Positions 45,530 to 53,717 of a DNA stretch of 64,000 bases are shown in pieces. The notes below the pieces were generated by a model. It saw only the letters and a program-made list of their open reading frames with translations, made no database searches and was not told the DNA's origin. Position 1 is the stretch's first letter, and each line of letters begins with the position of its first letter. The position numbers were made by a program, and so were the translations under genes. Origin of the DNA: Geoglobus sp. UBA235 (GTDB lineage Archaea > Halobacteriota > Archaeoglobi > Archaeoglobales > Archaeoglobaceae); the NCBI GenBank assembly GCA_002494725.1, contig DACG01000022.1, positions 1 to 64,000 on the forward strand, given 5' to 3'.

Positions 45530-46308
45530 CCGGCTATAAGCGTTAGAGACGCAAGCCCGATGCTTCCAGAAATGGCCATCTTGAGCGTTGATGGGGAGCA
45601 CCTTTTGGATACGAGATATCCCGCAAAGGCTCCAGTGATTCCGGCTGGAATCAGCTTTAACGCCAAATCAAAATCCACATTTCCCAGCCATCCATGAGAA
45701 AGCAGAGCAAATCCTGAAAGAAGGGTTGAGGTTACAAGATCTGTTCCAACAACCCTGTTTGGCTTGAGGTTGGTCAAATTCAGCACTGCAAAGGTGAGAA
45801 GCGTTCCACTACCAACAGATGTTAGCTGAACGAGAAGTCCGACAGCAAATCCCACAGCAATGAGCCAGTAAGCATTCCCTCCATTGCTCTCAAACGTCTC
45901 GCAGTATTTTTCACATGCAAAGCATTCAGTCTTTATCCTGTGCTTTATTCCGCTGTATATCATGAGAACTGAAACAACAAAAAGGACAGCTCCAAGAATG
46001 GCAGTGAGAGTGTCACCATAAACCACCCTTTCCCTCAGCAGATAGTATCCAGAGAGGATCCCTGCAATTCCGGAAGGTGCGGTGTAGAGAAAAAGTTTTG
46101 AGTCAAAGTTCTGACCTCTCTTGTGAATTACCGATGAAAAGGATTTGATCGTAAATGCGTAGGCAAGATCTGTTCCAACAGCTCTCTCAACCCCAACTCC
46201 CAGAAGGATGAGCGAGGGGGTCATCAGGGCTCCTCCACCTATCCCTGTCAGCCCTACAAGGAATCCCACCGCAAGTCCGAGCAACTCGAACATTGTATCA
46301 GCCAGCAT
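45520..46308 (-). CDS. TauE/SafE-family sulfite/organosulfonate transporter
   Basis: A 262-residue membrane protein with eight helices in two repeats. The family motifs are FLVGLTGIGGGALMTPSLIL in the first half and GLLVQLTSVGSGTLLTF in the second. TauE/SafE proteins move sulfite, sulfoacetate or thiosulfate; here the divergent sulfite reductase operon makes sulfite export or sulfur-anion uptake plausible. A cytosolic loop has an unusual CFACEKYC cluster that could bind metal. Starts at 46308 (ATG) and 46293 (ATG) are both possible. Confidence 0.88.
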   Translation of the reverse strand: MLADTMFELLGLAVGFLVGLTGIGGGALMTPSLILLGVGVERAVGTDLAYAFTIKSFSSVIHKRGQNFDSKLFLYTAPSGIAGILSGYYLLRERVVYGDTLTAILGAVLFVVSVLMIYSGIKHRIKTECFACEKYCETFESNGGNAYWLIAVGFAVGLLVQLTSVGSGTLLTFAVLNLTNLKPNRVVGTDLVTSTLLSGFALLSHGWLGNVDFDLALKLIPAGITGAFAGYLVSKRCSPSTLKMAISGSIGLASLTLIAGKF

Positions 46309-46345
46309 CAATTTTTGGATGGGTGGTTTCTGACAGGGTATTAAT

Positions 46346-46360
46346 AATTAACGGCGTTAA
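46346..46360 (+). promoter_or_regulatory. Candidate sulfur-operon operator, copy 2
   Basis: AATTAACGGCGTTAA, containing the inverted repeat TTAACG-G-CGTTAA. It lies between the divergent TauE/SafE and sulfite reductase genes, beside the T/A-rich box AATTTAAAAAC (46360-46370). For the leftward gene it falls just after the TATA region, as in copy 1; for the rightward operon it is just before it. Confidence 0.55.
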
Positions 46361-46412
46361 ATTTAAAAACCATAATATCTCAGATCACAGCATAGCCACG
46401 AGGGGAGAAAGC

Positions 46413-47825
46413 ATGGAGATCAGCATAGACGTTGGAGAAATAGGAAAATTCGTTGGAAAATACTCGCTTGGCAGGGATAATGGAGAGAATTCGCTCCACT
46501 TTCTCAGAATAAAGATTCCTGCCGGACAGATAGACTCTGAAAGACTCAGAAAAATTGCAGAGCTCTCAAGAAAGTACGGCAAAGGGTATGCGGAGGTGAC
46601 TGACAGGCAGAGCATTCAGCTCCACTGGATAGACAGCGATAACGCCCTTGAGATATTCGAGAGGCTTTACGAAATTGGATACACAACAGACATGTGCGGA
46701 CAGGCCTTCAGCGGGGCATGCATGGGAGATGTGAGGAACATAGTTACATGCCCGTTAAGCGGTAAGATCTCAGAATTTGATGTTTCAGAGCTGTCAAAAA
46801 GGCTTACAGAGTTCTTTACAGGAAATCCAGAGTATCTGGATCTGCCAAGAAAGTTCAAGATAGCTTTAACAGGATGCGGTGGAGACTGTGTCAGGCTTGG
46901 GATCAATGATCTGGGAATGTACGGAATTATCCACAACGGTGAAAGGGGATATGCTCCATTTGCCGGTGGAAGCATAGGGGCAAGCTTTCCAGGACCGACA
47001 ATTGCAAAACCTCTCGGAATTTTCATTCCTGAAAGTCAGGCTTTCGAGTTTGTAAAGGCGGTTGTTGAAATCCACAGAGATTTTTCAAGCAGAGAAAGCA
47101 AGGCAAAGGCGAGATTCAAGAATCTGGTAAATAAATGGGGCATTGAGAGGCTGAGAGAGGAGATAGAGAGGAAAACTGGGATGGAGTATGAGAGAATTGA
47201 GATATCAAATCCAAAGCCATCAGATCACAATGGACATGGAATTCAGGCGGACGGGCTTTACTATTACACACTCCCGGTTCTGGGAGGGGTTTTATCTGCT
47301 GAAAAGCTTGATTTCATTGCTGATATGGCTGAAAAGCATGGCAGTGGAGAGGTGAGGCTTACTCCAGAACAGAATGTGACCTTTGTTGATGTTTCAGATG
47401 TTGATGTCCTGAAAAGGGATCTAAGCAGAGTTTTTGAAATAAGAGAAAGCAAACTCAGATACTCCTCCATTGGATGTGCCTCAAACTTCTGCGGAAAAAC
47501 AAAGGAGCCCCATGCAAAGGACATGCTGCAAAAACTGGTGGAGTTCTGTGAGAGCAGGGGCGTGGAGGATGTGAGCATATTCATCTCAGGATGCAGAAAT
47601 GCGTGCGGCTGCCATCATGTTGGAGAGATTGGTTTGGTTGGGAGAGCTGTCAGAGCAGGTAATGGAGTTTCTCAGGGTTATGATCTGCTTTATGGAGGCA
47701 GCTTTACAGAATTGAAGCTTGCAAAAATATGGAAGGAAGGACTCTACGGTGATGATCTTTTCAGAGAATTTGAAAAGGTCTTAGAGGTGGTGAGGAATGG
47801 AGCTAAAACTGAAGCAGATAAATGA
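46413..47825 (+). CDS. Siroheme nitrite/sulfite reductase-like protein
   Basis: A 470-residue monomer of the siroheme/[4Fe-4S] reductase family with two internal halves. Siroheme-contact strands YAEVTDRQSIQLHWI and VRLTPEQNVTFVDV are visible. The C-terminal half carries the cluster Cys as CASNFC and CRNACGCHH; the first pair is C-x4-C where most relatives have C-x5-C. Given the following sat and AprAB-like genes it probably reduces sulfite to sulfide. The ATG at 46413 follows GAGGGGAG; the open frame upstream to 46293 crosses the promoter and is not coding. Confidence 0.9.
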   Translation: MEISIDVGEIGKFVGKYSLGRDNGENSLHFLRIKIPAGQIDSERLRKIAELSRKYGKGYAEVTDRQSIQLHWIDSDNALEIFERLYEIGYTTDMCGQAFSGACMGDVRNIVTCPLSGKISEFDVSELSKRLTEFFTGNPEYLDLPRKFKIALTGCGGDCVRLGINDLGMYGIIHNGERGYAPFAGGSIGASFPGPTIAKPLGIFIPESQAFEFVKAVVEIHRDFSSRESKAKARFKNLVNKWGIERLREEIERKTGMEYERIEISNPKPSDHNGHGIQADGLYYYTLPVLGGVLSAEKLDFIADMAEKHGSGEVRLTPEQNVTFVDVSDVDVLKRDLSRVFEIRESKLRYSSIGCASNFCGKTKEPHAKDMLQKLVEFCESRGVEDVSIFISGCRNACGCHHVGEIGLVGRAVRAGNGVSQGYDLLYGGSFTELKLAKIWKEGLYGDDLFREFEKVLEVVRNGAKTEADK

Positions 47826-48039
47826 TGATGTTTTTGAGCTTGATGTTAGAGGAAACACATGCCCCTTTCCCCAGATATTCACCGAGCTCGCCCTCAAAAG
47901 GATTGAGAGTGGCAGACTTGAGGTTATAACAGACAATCCTCCATCTGCAAGAGATCTGCCAATAGTTCTAAAAAGAAGAGGATATCAGGTTGAGTTAGAG
48001 AAGGAGGGAGATCACTGGAGGATAAAGATATGGAAATAA
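47797..48039 (+). CDS. TusA-family sulfur carrier
   Basis: An 80-residue TusA protein: LDVRGNTCPFPQIFTELALK holds the active Cys, and ITDNPPSARDLP matches the family's second motif. It overlaps the reductase gene by 29 bp and the AprA-like gene by 10 bp. A natural role is to accept sulfur made by the reductase, or to present it to later enzymes (inference). Confidence 0.88.
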   Translation: MELKLKQINDDVFELDVRGNTCPFPQIFTELALKRIESGRLEVITDNPPSARDLPIVLKRRGYQVELEKEGDHWRIKIWK

Positions 48040-49583
48040 TCTCAGCAGATCTGGCAATAGTGGGTGGCGGGACTGCAGGATGCATGGCAAGCTATGAAGC
48101 CAAAAAGCAGGGAATCGATGCGATTATCATTGAGAAGGCAAGGGTAAGAAGGAGTGGCTGTCTTGCTCCTGGAGTTAATGCCATATACTCCTACCTCCAT
48201 GAGGGAGAGAGTCCAGAAAACTACTATGAGTTTGTCAAGTTTCAGGGGATGGGTCTTGCAAGGAGGGATCTGGCCTTAAGCATGATAAAAGAGACACCCT
48301 ATGCAGTTGGAATTCTCGAAAATCATGGCTTGCCTGTTCTCCATGAGAGGCAGGGAAGATTTGGAATGAGAATTTATGGGGAGCACATAAAGCCGATTCT
48401 TGCAGACATTGCCATTGAGTCTGCGGAAAACATAATTGAAAGAGCCTACTCATTTGACCTTGCTGTTGAGGGCAGCAGGGTTTATGGGGTTTACGTCTTT
48501 GATCTCAAAAATCAGGATGTGTTCTTTGTAAAAGCTAAGGCTGTTCTGATAGCAACAGGTGGTGCAAGCGGACTCTACAGAAACTACACCGTTCCATGGT
48601 ATCCACAATCAAACGCAGGAACAGGTTACGCTCTTGCGATAAGAGCTGGGGCAGAAATAGAGGGGTTTGAGTTCAGATTCATACCTCCAAGAATAAAGGA
48701 CGTGAACAGCCCCATCGGCGTAACAGCTGTGGGATTCAGAGCTCCGCTTGTAAATGCTGAAGGAGAGGAGTTCATGAAGTCAGGATATCAGGAATTTGGT
48801 GGTGAAACAGCCCCAATTGCTATAAGAGCATTTGCCCCATCAAGAGAGTACCTTGAGGGAAGGTTCCCTGTTTACATAAACACAGAGAGCATTACAGAGG
48901 AGCAAAAGGAGAAGCTGATAAAGCTCTATCTGAATGCCTGGCCAATGTTTTATCTGTTCATCCATGCAAGGGGAATAGATTTTGCAGAAAAAATGCTTGA
49001 GGTCATGCCATGCGAACCCTACATTTCAGGCTCCCACACGGTTGCTGGCATATGGATTTATGAAAACAGAATGACATCGGTGGATGGACTGCTTGCAGCA
49101 GGAGATGCTGCAGGAGGTGTGCCTTTAAAGCATGTTGGAGGTGCTCTGGCTGAGGGAATAATTGCAGCAAGAACTGCCTCTCAAATTAAGGGTGAGAATG
49201 GATTCAAACCGGAAGAGAGGTACCCTGAGTTTGGAGATTACAGCTGGAGGGATGCCGAGGAGAGAATGCAGTTTGTTCTGGATCACTATGCCGGAGGGGT
49301 TTCAAGGTACTACATATACAACGAGCACTCAGCCAGAATTGCGCTTAATGAGATAATGAATTTGCAGAGTCTCAGACTGGATGGAAAGGCTGTCAGGGTT
49401 CTGGAAACCTGTGACAGGCTTGCTGTTGCAAGAACAATGCTTGAGCATATGATTGAAAGAAAAGAGACGAGAATGCCACCGTTCCAGATGAGAAGTGATT
49501 ATCCAAAGCTCAGCAGCTCAAACTACATTCTCGTTTCAAGATTTGATGGGCAGAAACACTCTTTCAGGAGGGATTACGTGTGA
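48030..49583 (+). CDS. AprA-like FAD subunit of an APS reductase-type enzyme
   Basis: A 517-residue flavoprotein of the fumarate reductase/AprA superfamily. The FAD motif is LAIVGGGTAGCMASYEA. Segments match AprA closely: SGCLAPGVNAIYSYL, the substrate-side EFRFIPPRIKD with its Arg, and EPYISGSHTVAGIWI with the His. AprA reduces APS to AMP and sulfite. It is about 120 residues shorter than the dissimilatory A. fulgidus AprA. The ferredoxin-like gene next to it and ATP sulfurylase after that support an APS reductase; a different substrate is possible. Confidence 0.85.
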   Translation: MEIISADLAIVGGGTAGCMASYEAKKQGIDAIIIEKARVRRSGCLAPGVNAIYSYLHEGESPENYYEFVKFQGMGLARRDLALSMIKETPYAVGILENHGLPVLHERQGRFGMRIYGEHIKPILADIAIESAENIIERAYSFDLAVEGSRVYGVYVFDLKNQDVFFVKAKAVLIATGGASGLYRNYTVPWYPQSNAGTGYALAIRAGAEIEGFEFRFIPPRIKDVNSPIGVTAVGFRAPLVNAEGEEFMKSGYQEFGGETAPIAIRAFAPSREYLEGRFPVYINTESITEEQKEKLIKLYLNAWPMFYLFIHARGIDFAEKMLEVMPCEPYISGSHTVAGIWIYENRMTSVDGLLAAGDAAGGVPLKHVGGALAEGIIAARTASQIKGENGFKPEERYPEFGDYSWRDAEERMQFVLDHYAGGVSRYYIYNEHSARIALNEIMNLQSLRLDGKAVRVLETCDRLAVARTMLEHMIERKETRMPPFQMRSDYPKLSSSNYILVSRFDGQKHSFRRDYV

Positions 49584-49873
49584 TAGTCTTTGATTACGAT
49601 CTCTGCATAAAGTGTGGCAAATGCGAGAAGATATGCCCATGCCTCGCCATTGAAATGATTGATTTTCCAAAGCTTGCCTATCCGGATAAATGCTGGCACT
49701 GCTGTGCATGCATAAAGGAGTGTCCATCAAATGCCATAAAACTCAGACTGCCACCTCATATTGGAGATCAGAGATATGAAATGCTTGTTCTGGACAGGCA
49801 AAATACCATGGTTTTTCAGATATTTTTCAGTGGAAGGATGATTGATGAGATGAGCATTCAGGTGAGAAAATGA
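49580..49873 (+). CDS. AprB-like ferredoxin subunit with two [4Fe-4S] clusters
   Basis: A 97-residue protein with two C-x2-C-x2-C-x3-C sets: Cys9, 12, 15, 19 and Cys38, 41, 44, 48, plus extra Cys at 21 and 42. AprB carries the same two clusters and feeds electrons to AprA. It is shorter than AprB because most of the C-terminal tail that wraps around AprA is missing. It starts at a GTG that overlaps the preceding stop (GTGTGA). Confidence 0.87.
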   Translation: MIVFDYDLCIKCGKCEKICPCLAIEMIDFPKLAYPDKCWHCCACIKECPSNAIKLRLPPHIGDQRYEMLVLDRQNTMVFQIFFSGRMIDEMSIQVRK

Positions 49874-50994
49874 TCGAGCCCCATGGTGGAAAGCTCATAA
49901 GAAGAGTTGCAGATGAGAAGCTTAAGGAGGAAGCAGAAGAGCTTGAAAGAATTGAAATAGACAGGGAAAGAGCATTAGACATTGAGAACATAGGGCTTGG
50001 AATCTACTCACCCCTTGAAGGTTTCATGTGCTCATCAGACTTTGAGGGTGTTCTCTGGGAGGGAAGGCTTGAGAGCGGATTGAGCTTCACAATTCCCATT
50101 GTTCTCGATGCTGAACTCAGGGAAGGTGAGAGTTATGCATTAACGCACAAGAGCACCATCATTGGAGTGATTGAGGTTGAGGATGTTTTCAGCTATGACA
50201 AAAAAGAGTATGCGAGATGCGTTTTCGGCACTGAGGACATCAATCACCCGGGAGTCAGAAGGGTGATGGAGTTTGGGGAGAAGCTATCAGGCGGGAAGAT
50301 ATGGTTCGTTAAAACTGCAGACAGCAGATTTGATGACAGATACTATCCCCCGGAGGTCTCGAGAGAGATATTCAGAAAGTGGAACTGCGTTGTTGCATTT
50401 CAGACAAGAAACGCTCCTCACTTGGGGCATGAGTATGTGCAGAAAACAGCTCTCATGGCAGTTGAGGCTCACACAGGAAAGGAAGCTGGACTTTTCATAA
50501 ATCCCGTCATAGGAAGGAAAAAGAGAGGAGATTTCAGGGACGAGGTGATTCTTGCCGCTTACGAAACCCTCATTGAGAATTACTACAGGAAGGATAAAAC
50601 CCTTCTTGGTATATGGAAGACGGAGATGAGGTATGCTGGTCCAAGAGAGGCTGTTTTTCATGCAATAGTCAGGCAGAATTTTGGTGCCACACACTTCATA
50701 GTTGGAAGAGACCATGCTGGAGTTGGAAGCTATTACGGCCCGTACGATGCACATGAAATGCTGAGAGAGCATGACGATCTCAAGATAAAACCTCTCTTCT
50801 TCAGAGAATTTCACTGCTGTGACAAATGCGGGATTGTGAGCAAGAGCATCTGCCCCCATTCAGCTTCAGATTTCAGCGGAACCTATGTGAGGAACTGCCT
50901 CGTCAACAACCACCCGTGTGAGTTCATAAGGGATGAGGTTCTCGAAGCTGTGAGAAAATTTGATAATCCCTTTGTTGGTGAGGCTGAAGTGTGA
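49870..50994 (+). CDS. sat: ATP sulfurylase (sulfate adenylyltransferase)
   Basis: Forms APS from ATP and sulfate. The 374-residue protein has the QTRNAPHLGHEY motif (about residue 178), the VGRDHAGVG motif (about 277) and the zinc-binding CCDKCGIVSKSICPH segment found in archaeal and thermophilic Sat. In this operon it supplies APS to the AprAB-like pair. It overlaps the ferredoxin gene by 4 bp (ATGA). Confidence 0.96.
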   Translation: MIEPHGGKLIRRVADEKLKEEAEELERIEIDRERALDIENIGLGIYSPLEGFMCSSDFEGVLWEGRLESGLSFTIPIVLDAELREGESYALTHKSTIIGVIEVEDVFSYDKKEYARCVFGTEDINHPGVRRVMEFGEKLSGGKIWFVKTADSRFDDRYYPPEVSREIFRKWNCVVAFQTRNAPHLGHEYVQKTALMAVEAHTGKEAGLFINPVIGRKKRGDFRDEVILAAYETLIENYYRKDKTLLGIWKTEMRYAGPREAVFHAIVRQNFGATHFIVGRDHAGVGSYYGPYDAHEMLREHDDLKIKPLFFREFHCCDKCGIVSKSICPHSASDFSGTYVRNCLVNNHPCEFIRDEVLEAVRKFDNPFVGEAEV

Positions 50995-51003
50995 GGTGAA
51001 GAA

Positions 51004-51384
51004 ATGATTTCCATAATACTCCACAGCGGTGAATGGGATAAGATATATCATGCTTTCAGCATAGCATCAACCTACTCAGCCATTGGTCAGAAGGTTAGGA
51101 TTTTCATAACCTACTGGGCCATAGACACCGTAGCAAAGGGGAGGATTGATTGCGGAGAGGATGAGAAGAATAAGATAATCCAGAAGGGCATTGAAAATGG
51201 AAAGGTGAAGGGGCTCGAGGAAATGATAAAACTCGGTAAAGAATTTGGAAACGTTGAGGTTGTGGTTTGCAGTGGAAGCATGGAGTTGCTTGGGTACAGG
51301 GAAGAGGATATGCCTGAGTGGGTTGACAGGATTGGAGGGCTGGCAGAGCAGCTCATGGAGGGAGAGAGGATCATATTTATTTAA
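51004..51384 (+). CDS. DsrE-like sulfur-transfer protein
   Basis: A 126-residue DsrE/DsrF-fold protein: start ISIILHSGEWDKIYHAFSIA and a conserved Cys in VVCSGSMELLGYRE, with a second Cys in GRIDCGEDE. DsrE-type proteins hold persulfide sulfur and exchange it with TusA. Ten bp after sat, so probably the last gene of the sulfate operon. The segment QKVRIFITYWAID suggests a peripheral hydrophobic face. Confidence 0.82.
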   Translation: MISIILHSGEWDKIYHAFSIASTYSAIGQKVRIFITYWAIDTVAKGRIDCGEDEKNKIIQKGIENGKVKGLEEMIKLGKEFGNVEVVVCSGSMELLGYREEDMPEWVDRIGGLAEQLMEGERIIFI

Positions 51385-51412
51385 TTATTGATAGTAATTT
51401 TCAATTCGGAGA

Positions 51413-51425
51413 AAATTATATATAC
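51413..51425 (+). promoter_or_regulatory. TATA box for the threonine-synthase-like operon
   Basis: AAATTATATATAC lies 21-33 bp before the ATG at 51446, so a leaderless transcript is likely. It shows that thrC-thiS-thiF-tusA can be transcribed apart from the sulfate genes. No copy of the 15-bp sulfur element is present here. Confidence 0.55.
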
Positions 51426-51445
51426 TAATTACCTGACCATAGCTC

Positions 51446-52660
51446 ATGAAGGTTGAGGCACTGAAGTGCAGAATATGCGGTAAGGAGTTCCCTTCCGAAG
51501 CACTGTACACGTGCGATAACTGTTTTGGCCCACTTGAGGTGAAATACAACTGGGACTGGATTCATGATCATGCAAGCAAGGAGAAGATTGAAAAAGGCCC
51601 AAATTCACTCTGGAGGTACAGGGACTTTCTGCCTGTGAATGGTGAACCCGTTGATCTCGGTGCAGGCTTCACAAAATTTGTCAGGGCAACAAACCTTGGA
51701 AAAGAGCTTGGCCTGAAAAATCTCTTTCTCATCGATGATTCTGTAAACCCAACATACTCGTTCAAGGACAGAGTTGTGAGCGTGGCCGTTACAAAGGCAA
51801 AGGAGTTTGGAATGAAGGCTGTTGGGTGTGCTTCAACTGGAAATTTGGCTGGAAGTCTGTCAGCCCATGCGGCAAAGGCAAATCTTCCCGCATACATCTT
51901 CATGCCGAGGGGAGTTGAGAAGGGGAAAATAATTCAGGCTTTGGTACATGGTGCAAAGGTTATTGAGGTTGATGGAACCTACGATGATGCCAACAGGGTT
52001 GCAACCGAGGTGGCTGAGGAGCATCCTGACTGGGGATTTGTCAACATAAATCTGAGACCTTACTATGCAGAGGGGAGCAAAACTCTTGCCTACGAGGCTG
52101 CTGAAAGGCTTGGGTGGAATTTGCCTGATCAGGTTGTTGTCCCGATGGCTTCTGGAGCTTTGCTTTGCGCCATATACAGGGGTTTCAGAGATCTGGAGAG
52201 AGTTGGATTTGTTGAGGAGAGAGATGTTGTTTTCAACGGCTCACAGCCCTATGGGCTTCCAATTTCAAAGGCCGTAAAATATGGGGGCAGTATTGAGCCT
52301 GTGAGGAAGATGGACACTCTCGTTCACAGCCTTGCAATTGGAAACCCAGCAGATGGAATATTTGCAAAGGACATCATAGAGAAAACAGGTGGGTTTGCTG
52401 AAGATCCAACAGATAAGGATGCGATAGAGGCTGTAAAGCTTCTTGCAAAAACAGAGGGAATATTTACGGAGCTTGCAGGTGGAGTTACAATTGCAGGGTT
52501 AAAGAGGCTTGTTGAGGATGGAAGAATAGACAAAAGCGAAGTGGTTGTTGTTTATCTCACAGGAAATGGTCTCAAGACAGGAGAGGCTGTTCTGGATTAT
52601 CTTGACGACACAATCAAGATAAAGCCAAGACTGGAGGAATTTGAGGAGGTGGTAGCTTGA
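51446..52660 (+). CDS. thrC: Threonine synthase-like PLP enzyme with N-terminal zinc ribbon
   Basis: A 404-residue fold-type II PLP enzyme. A zinc ribbon (Cys8, 11, 23, 26) precedes the catalytic domain; the PLP Lys is Lys107 in NPTYSFKDRVVSVA, and GCASTGNLAGS is the substrate Ser/Thr loop. By sequence it is threonine synthase, which makes Thr from O-phosphohomoserine. But it is tightly followed by ThiS-like, ThiF-like and TusA-like genes, which have no role in Thr synthesis. It could instead add protein-bound sulfur to O-phosphohomoserine or O-phosphoserine (hypothesis; see finding). Confidence 0.88.
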   Translation: MKVEALKCRICGKEFPSEALYTCDNCFGPLEVKYNWDWIHDHASKEKIEKGPNSLWRYRDFLPVNGEPVDLGAGFTKFVRATNLGKELGLKNLFLIDDSVNPTYSFKDRVVSVAVTKAKEFGMKAVGCASTGNLAGSLSAHAAKANLPAYIFMPRGVEKGKIIQALVHGAKVIEVDGTYDDANRVATEVAEEHPDWGFVNINLRPYYAEGSKTLAYEAAERLGWNLPDQVVVPMASGALLCAIYRGFRDLERVGFVEERDVVFNGSQPYGLPISKAVKYGGSIEPVRKMDTLVHSLAIGNPADGIFAKDIIEKTGGFAEDPTDKDAIEAVKLLAKTEGIFTELAGGVTIAGLKRLVEDGRIDKSEVVVVYLTGNGLKTGEAVLDYLDDTIKIKPRLEEFEEVVA

Positions 52661-52926
52661 TAAAGGTGAAGTTCCCATCGGTCTTTGTTCAGGTGACAAA
52701 GGAGAGGAGAGCTGAAGTTGATGGTGTGAGCAGTGTAAAGGAGCTCCTCGACACTCTTTTTGAGAGATATCCGGGGCTGAAGGAAAAGCTGATAAAGGAT
52801 GGTGAGCTAACACCATTCATAAACATCTTTGTCAACGGTGAGGATATAAGACATCTGAATGGTGTTGAGACTGAACTGAAAGATGGAGATGAGGTGGCGT
52901 TCATTCCTGCAATATCAGGTGGCTGA
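52657..52926 (+). CDS. ThiS/MoaD-like ubiquitin-fold sulfur carrier
   Basis: An 89-residue beta-grasp protein ending in the Gly-Gly tail (FIPAISGG) that is adenylated and thiocarboxylated in sulfur carriers. Central blocks DGVSSVKELLDTLF and INIFVNGEDIRHLNG match MoaD. The start is TTG 52657, which overlaps the thrC stop and follows GAGGAGGTGG. Candidates for its client are the adjacent threonine-synthase-like enzyme, the TtuA-like enzyme at 26156 and molybdopterin synthase. Confidence 0.9.
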   Translation: MIKVKFPSVFVQVTKERRAEVDGVSSVKELLDTLFERYPGLKEKLIKDGELTPFINIFVNGEDIRHLNGVETELKDGDEVAFIPAISGG

Positions 52927-52928
52927 AG

Positions 52929-53717
52929 ATGGAGGATGAGCAGATAAAGAGGTATGCAAGGCAGATCATAATGCCTGAAATAGGTGTCAGGGGTCAGAGG
53001 GAGCTGCTTGAGTCTTCAGTGCTTGTTGTTGGGGCTGGGGGCCTTGGAAGTCCTGCAATACAGTACCTGGCTGGAGCTGGAGTGGGAAGAATAGGAATTG
53101 CTGATGGAGATGAGGTGGACATATCCAACCTTCAGAGACAGACAATACATGCTGGAAATCTCGGAAAAAACAAGGCAGAGTCTGCGAGGGATTTTGTGGA
53201 AAGGCTGAATCCCGATGTCAGGGTGGATGTTTATCCATTCCATCTCGACCCGGAAAATGTGAGAGATATAGTAAGAGGTTATGATGTTGTTCTTGACTGC
53301 ACTGACAACTTTGTTTCAAGATTTCTCCTGAATGATGCCTGCGTTATTGAAAAAATCCCGCTTGTTCATGCGGCAGTTCTCCGATTTGAGGGAGAGATAA
53401 TGACCATAGTTCCAGGAAACTCTGCCTGCTACAGATGTGTTTTCAGCCATGCTCCACCTCCAGGGAGCGTTCCAACCTGTCAGGAGGCTGGAGTTGTTGG
53501 GGCGACAGTCGGAGTGCTTGGAACCCTCCAGGCTATAGAGGCAATAAAGCTCATACTTGGTATAGGAGAGCCGTTAAAAGACAGAATGCTTCATGTTGAC
53601 CTTCTAACAATGGACTTCACAGAGCTCAAGCTCAGAAAAAATCCTGAATGTCCGATATGCAGTGGGAAGGTGAAGGAGATAATTCCTGAAAAGTATGTGG
53701 AGAGCTGTCAGCTATGA
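52929..53717 (+). CDS. E1-like adenylyltransferase (ThiF/MoeB/HesA family)
   Basis: A 262-residue activating enzyme for the ThiS/MoaD-like carrier. The nucleotide loop is VVGAGGLGSPAIQYLAGAG, the ATP-contacting Arg lies in NLQRQTIH, the zinc Cys pairs are CYRC (167, 170) and CPIC (241, 244), and the family Cys184 is in VPTCQEAGVVG. It adenylates the terminal Gly of the carrier, which is then sulfurated. The gene is 2 bp from the carrier gene and overlaps the next TusA-like gene by 4 bp. Confidence 0.93.
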   Translation: MEDEQIKRYARQIIMPEIGVRGQRELLESSVLVVGAGGLGSPAIQYLAGAGVGRIGIADGDEVDISNLQRQTIHAGNLGKNKAESARDFVERLNPDVRVDVYPFHLDPENVRDIVRGYDVVLDCTDNFVSRFLLNDACVIEKIPLVHAAVLRFEGEIMTIVPGNSACYRCVFSHAPPPGSVPTCQEAGVVGATVGVLGTLQAIEAIKLILGIGEPLKDRMLHVDLLTMDFTELKLRKNPECPICSGKVKEIIPEKYVESCQL

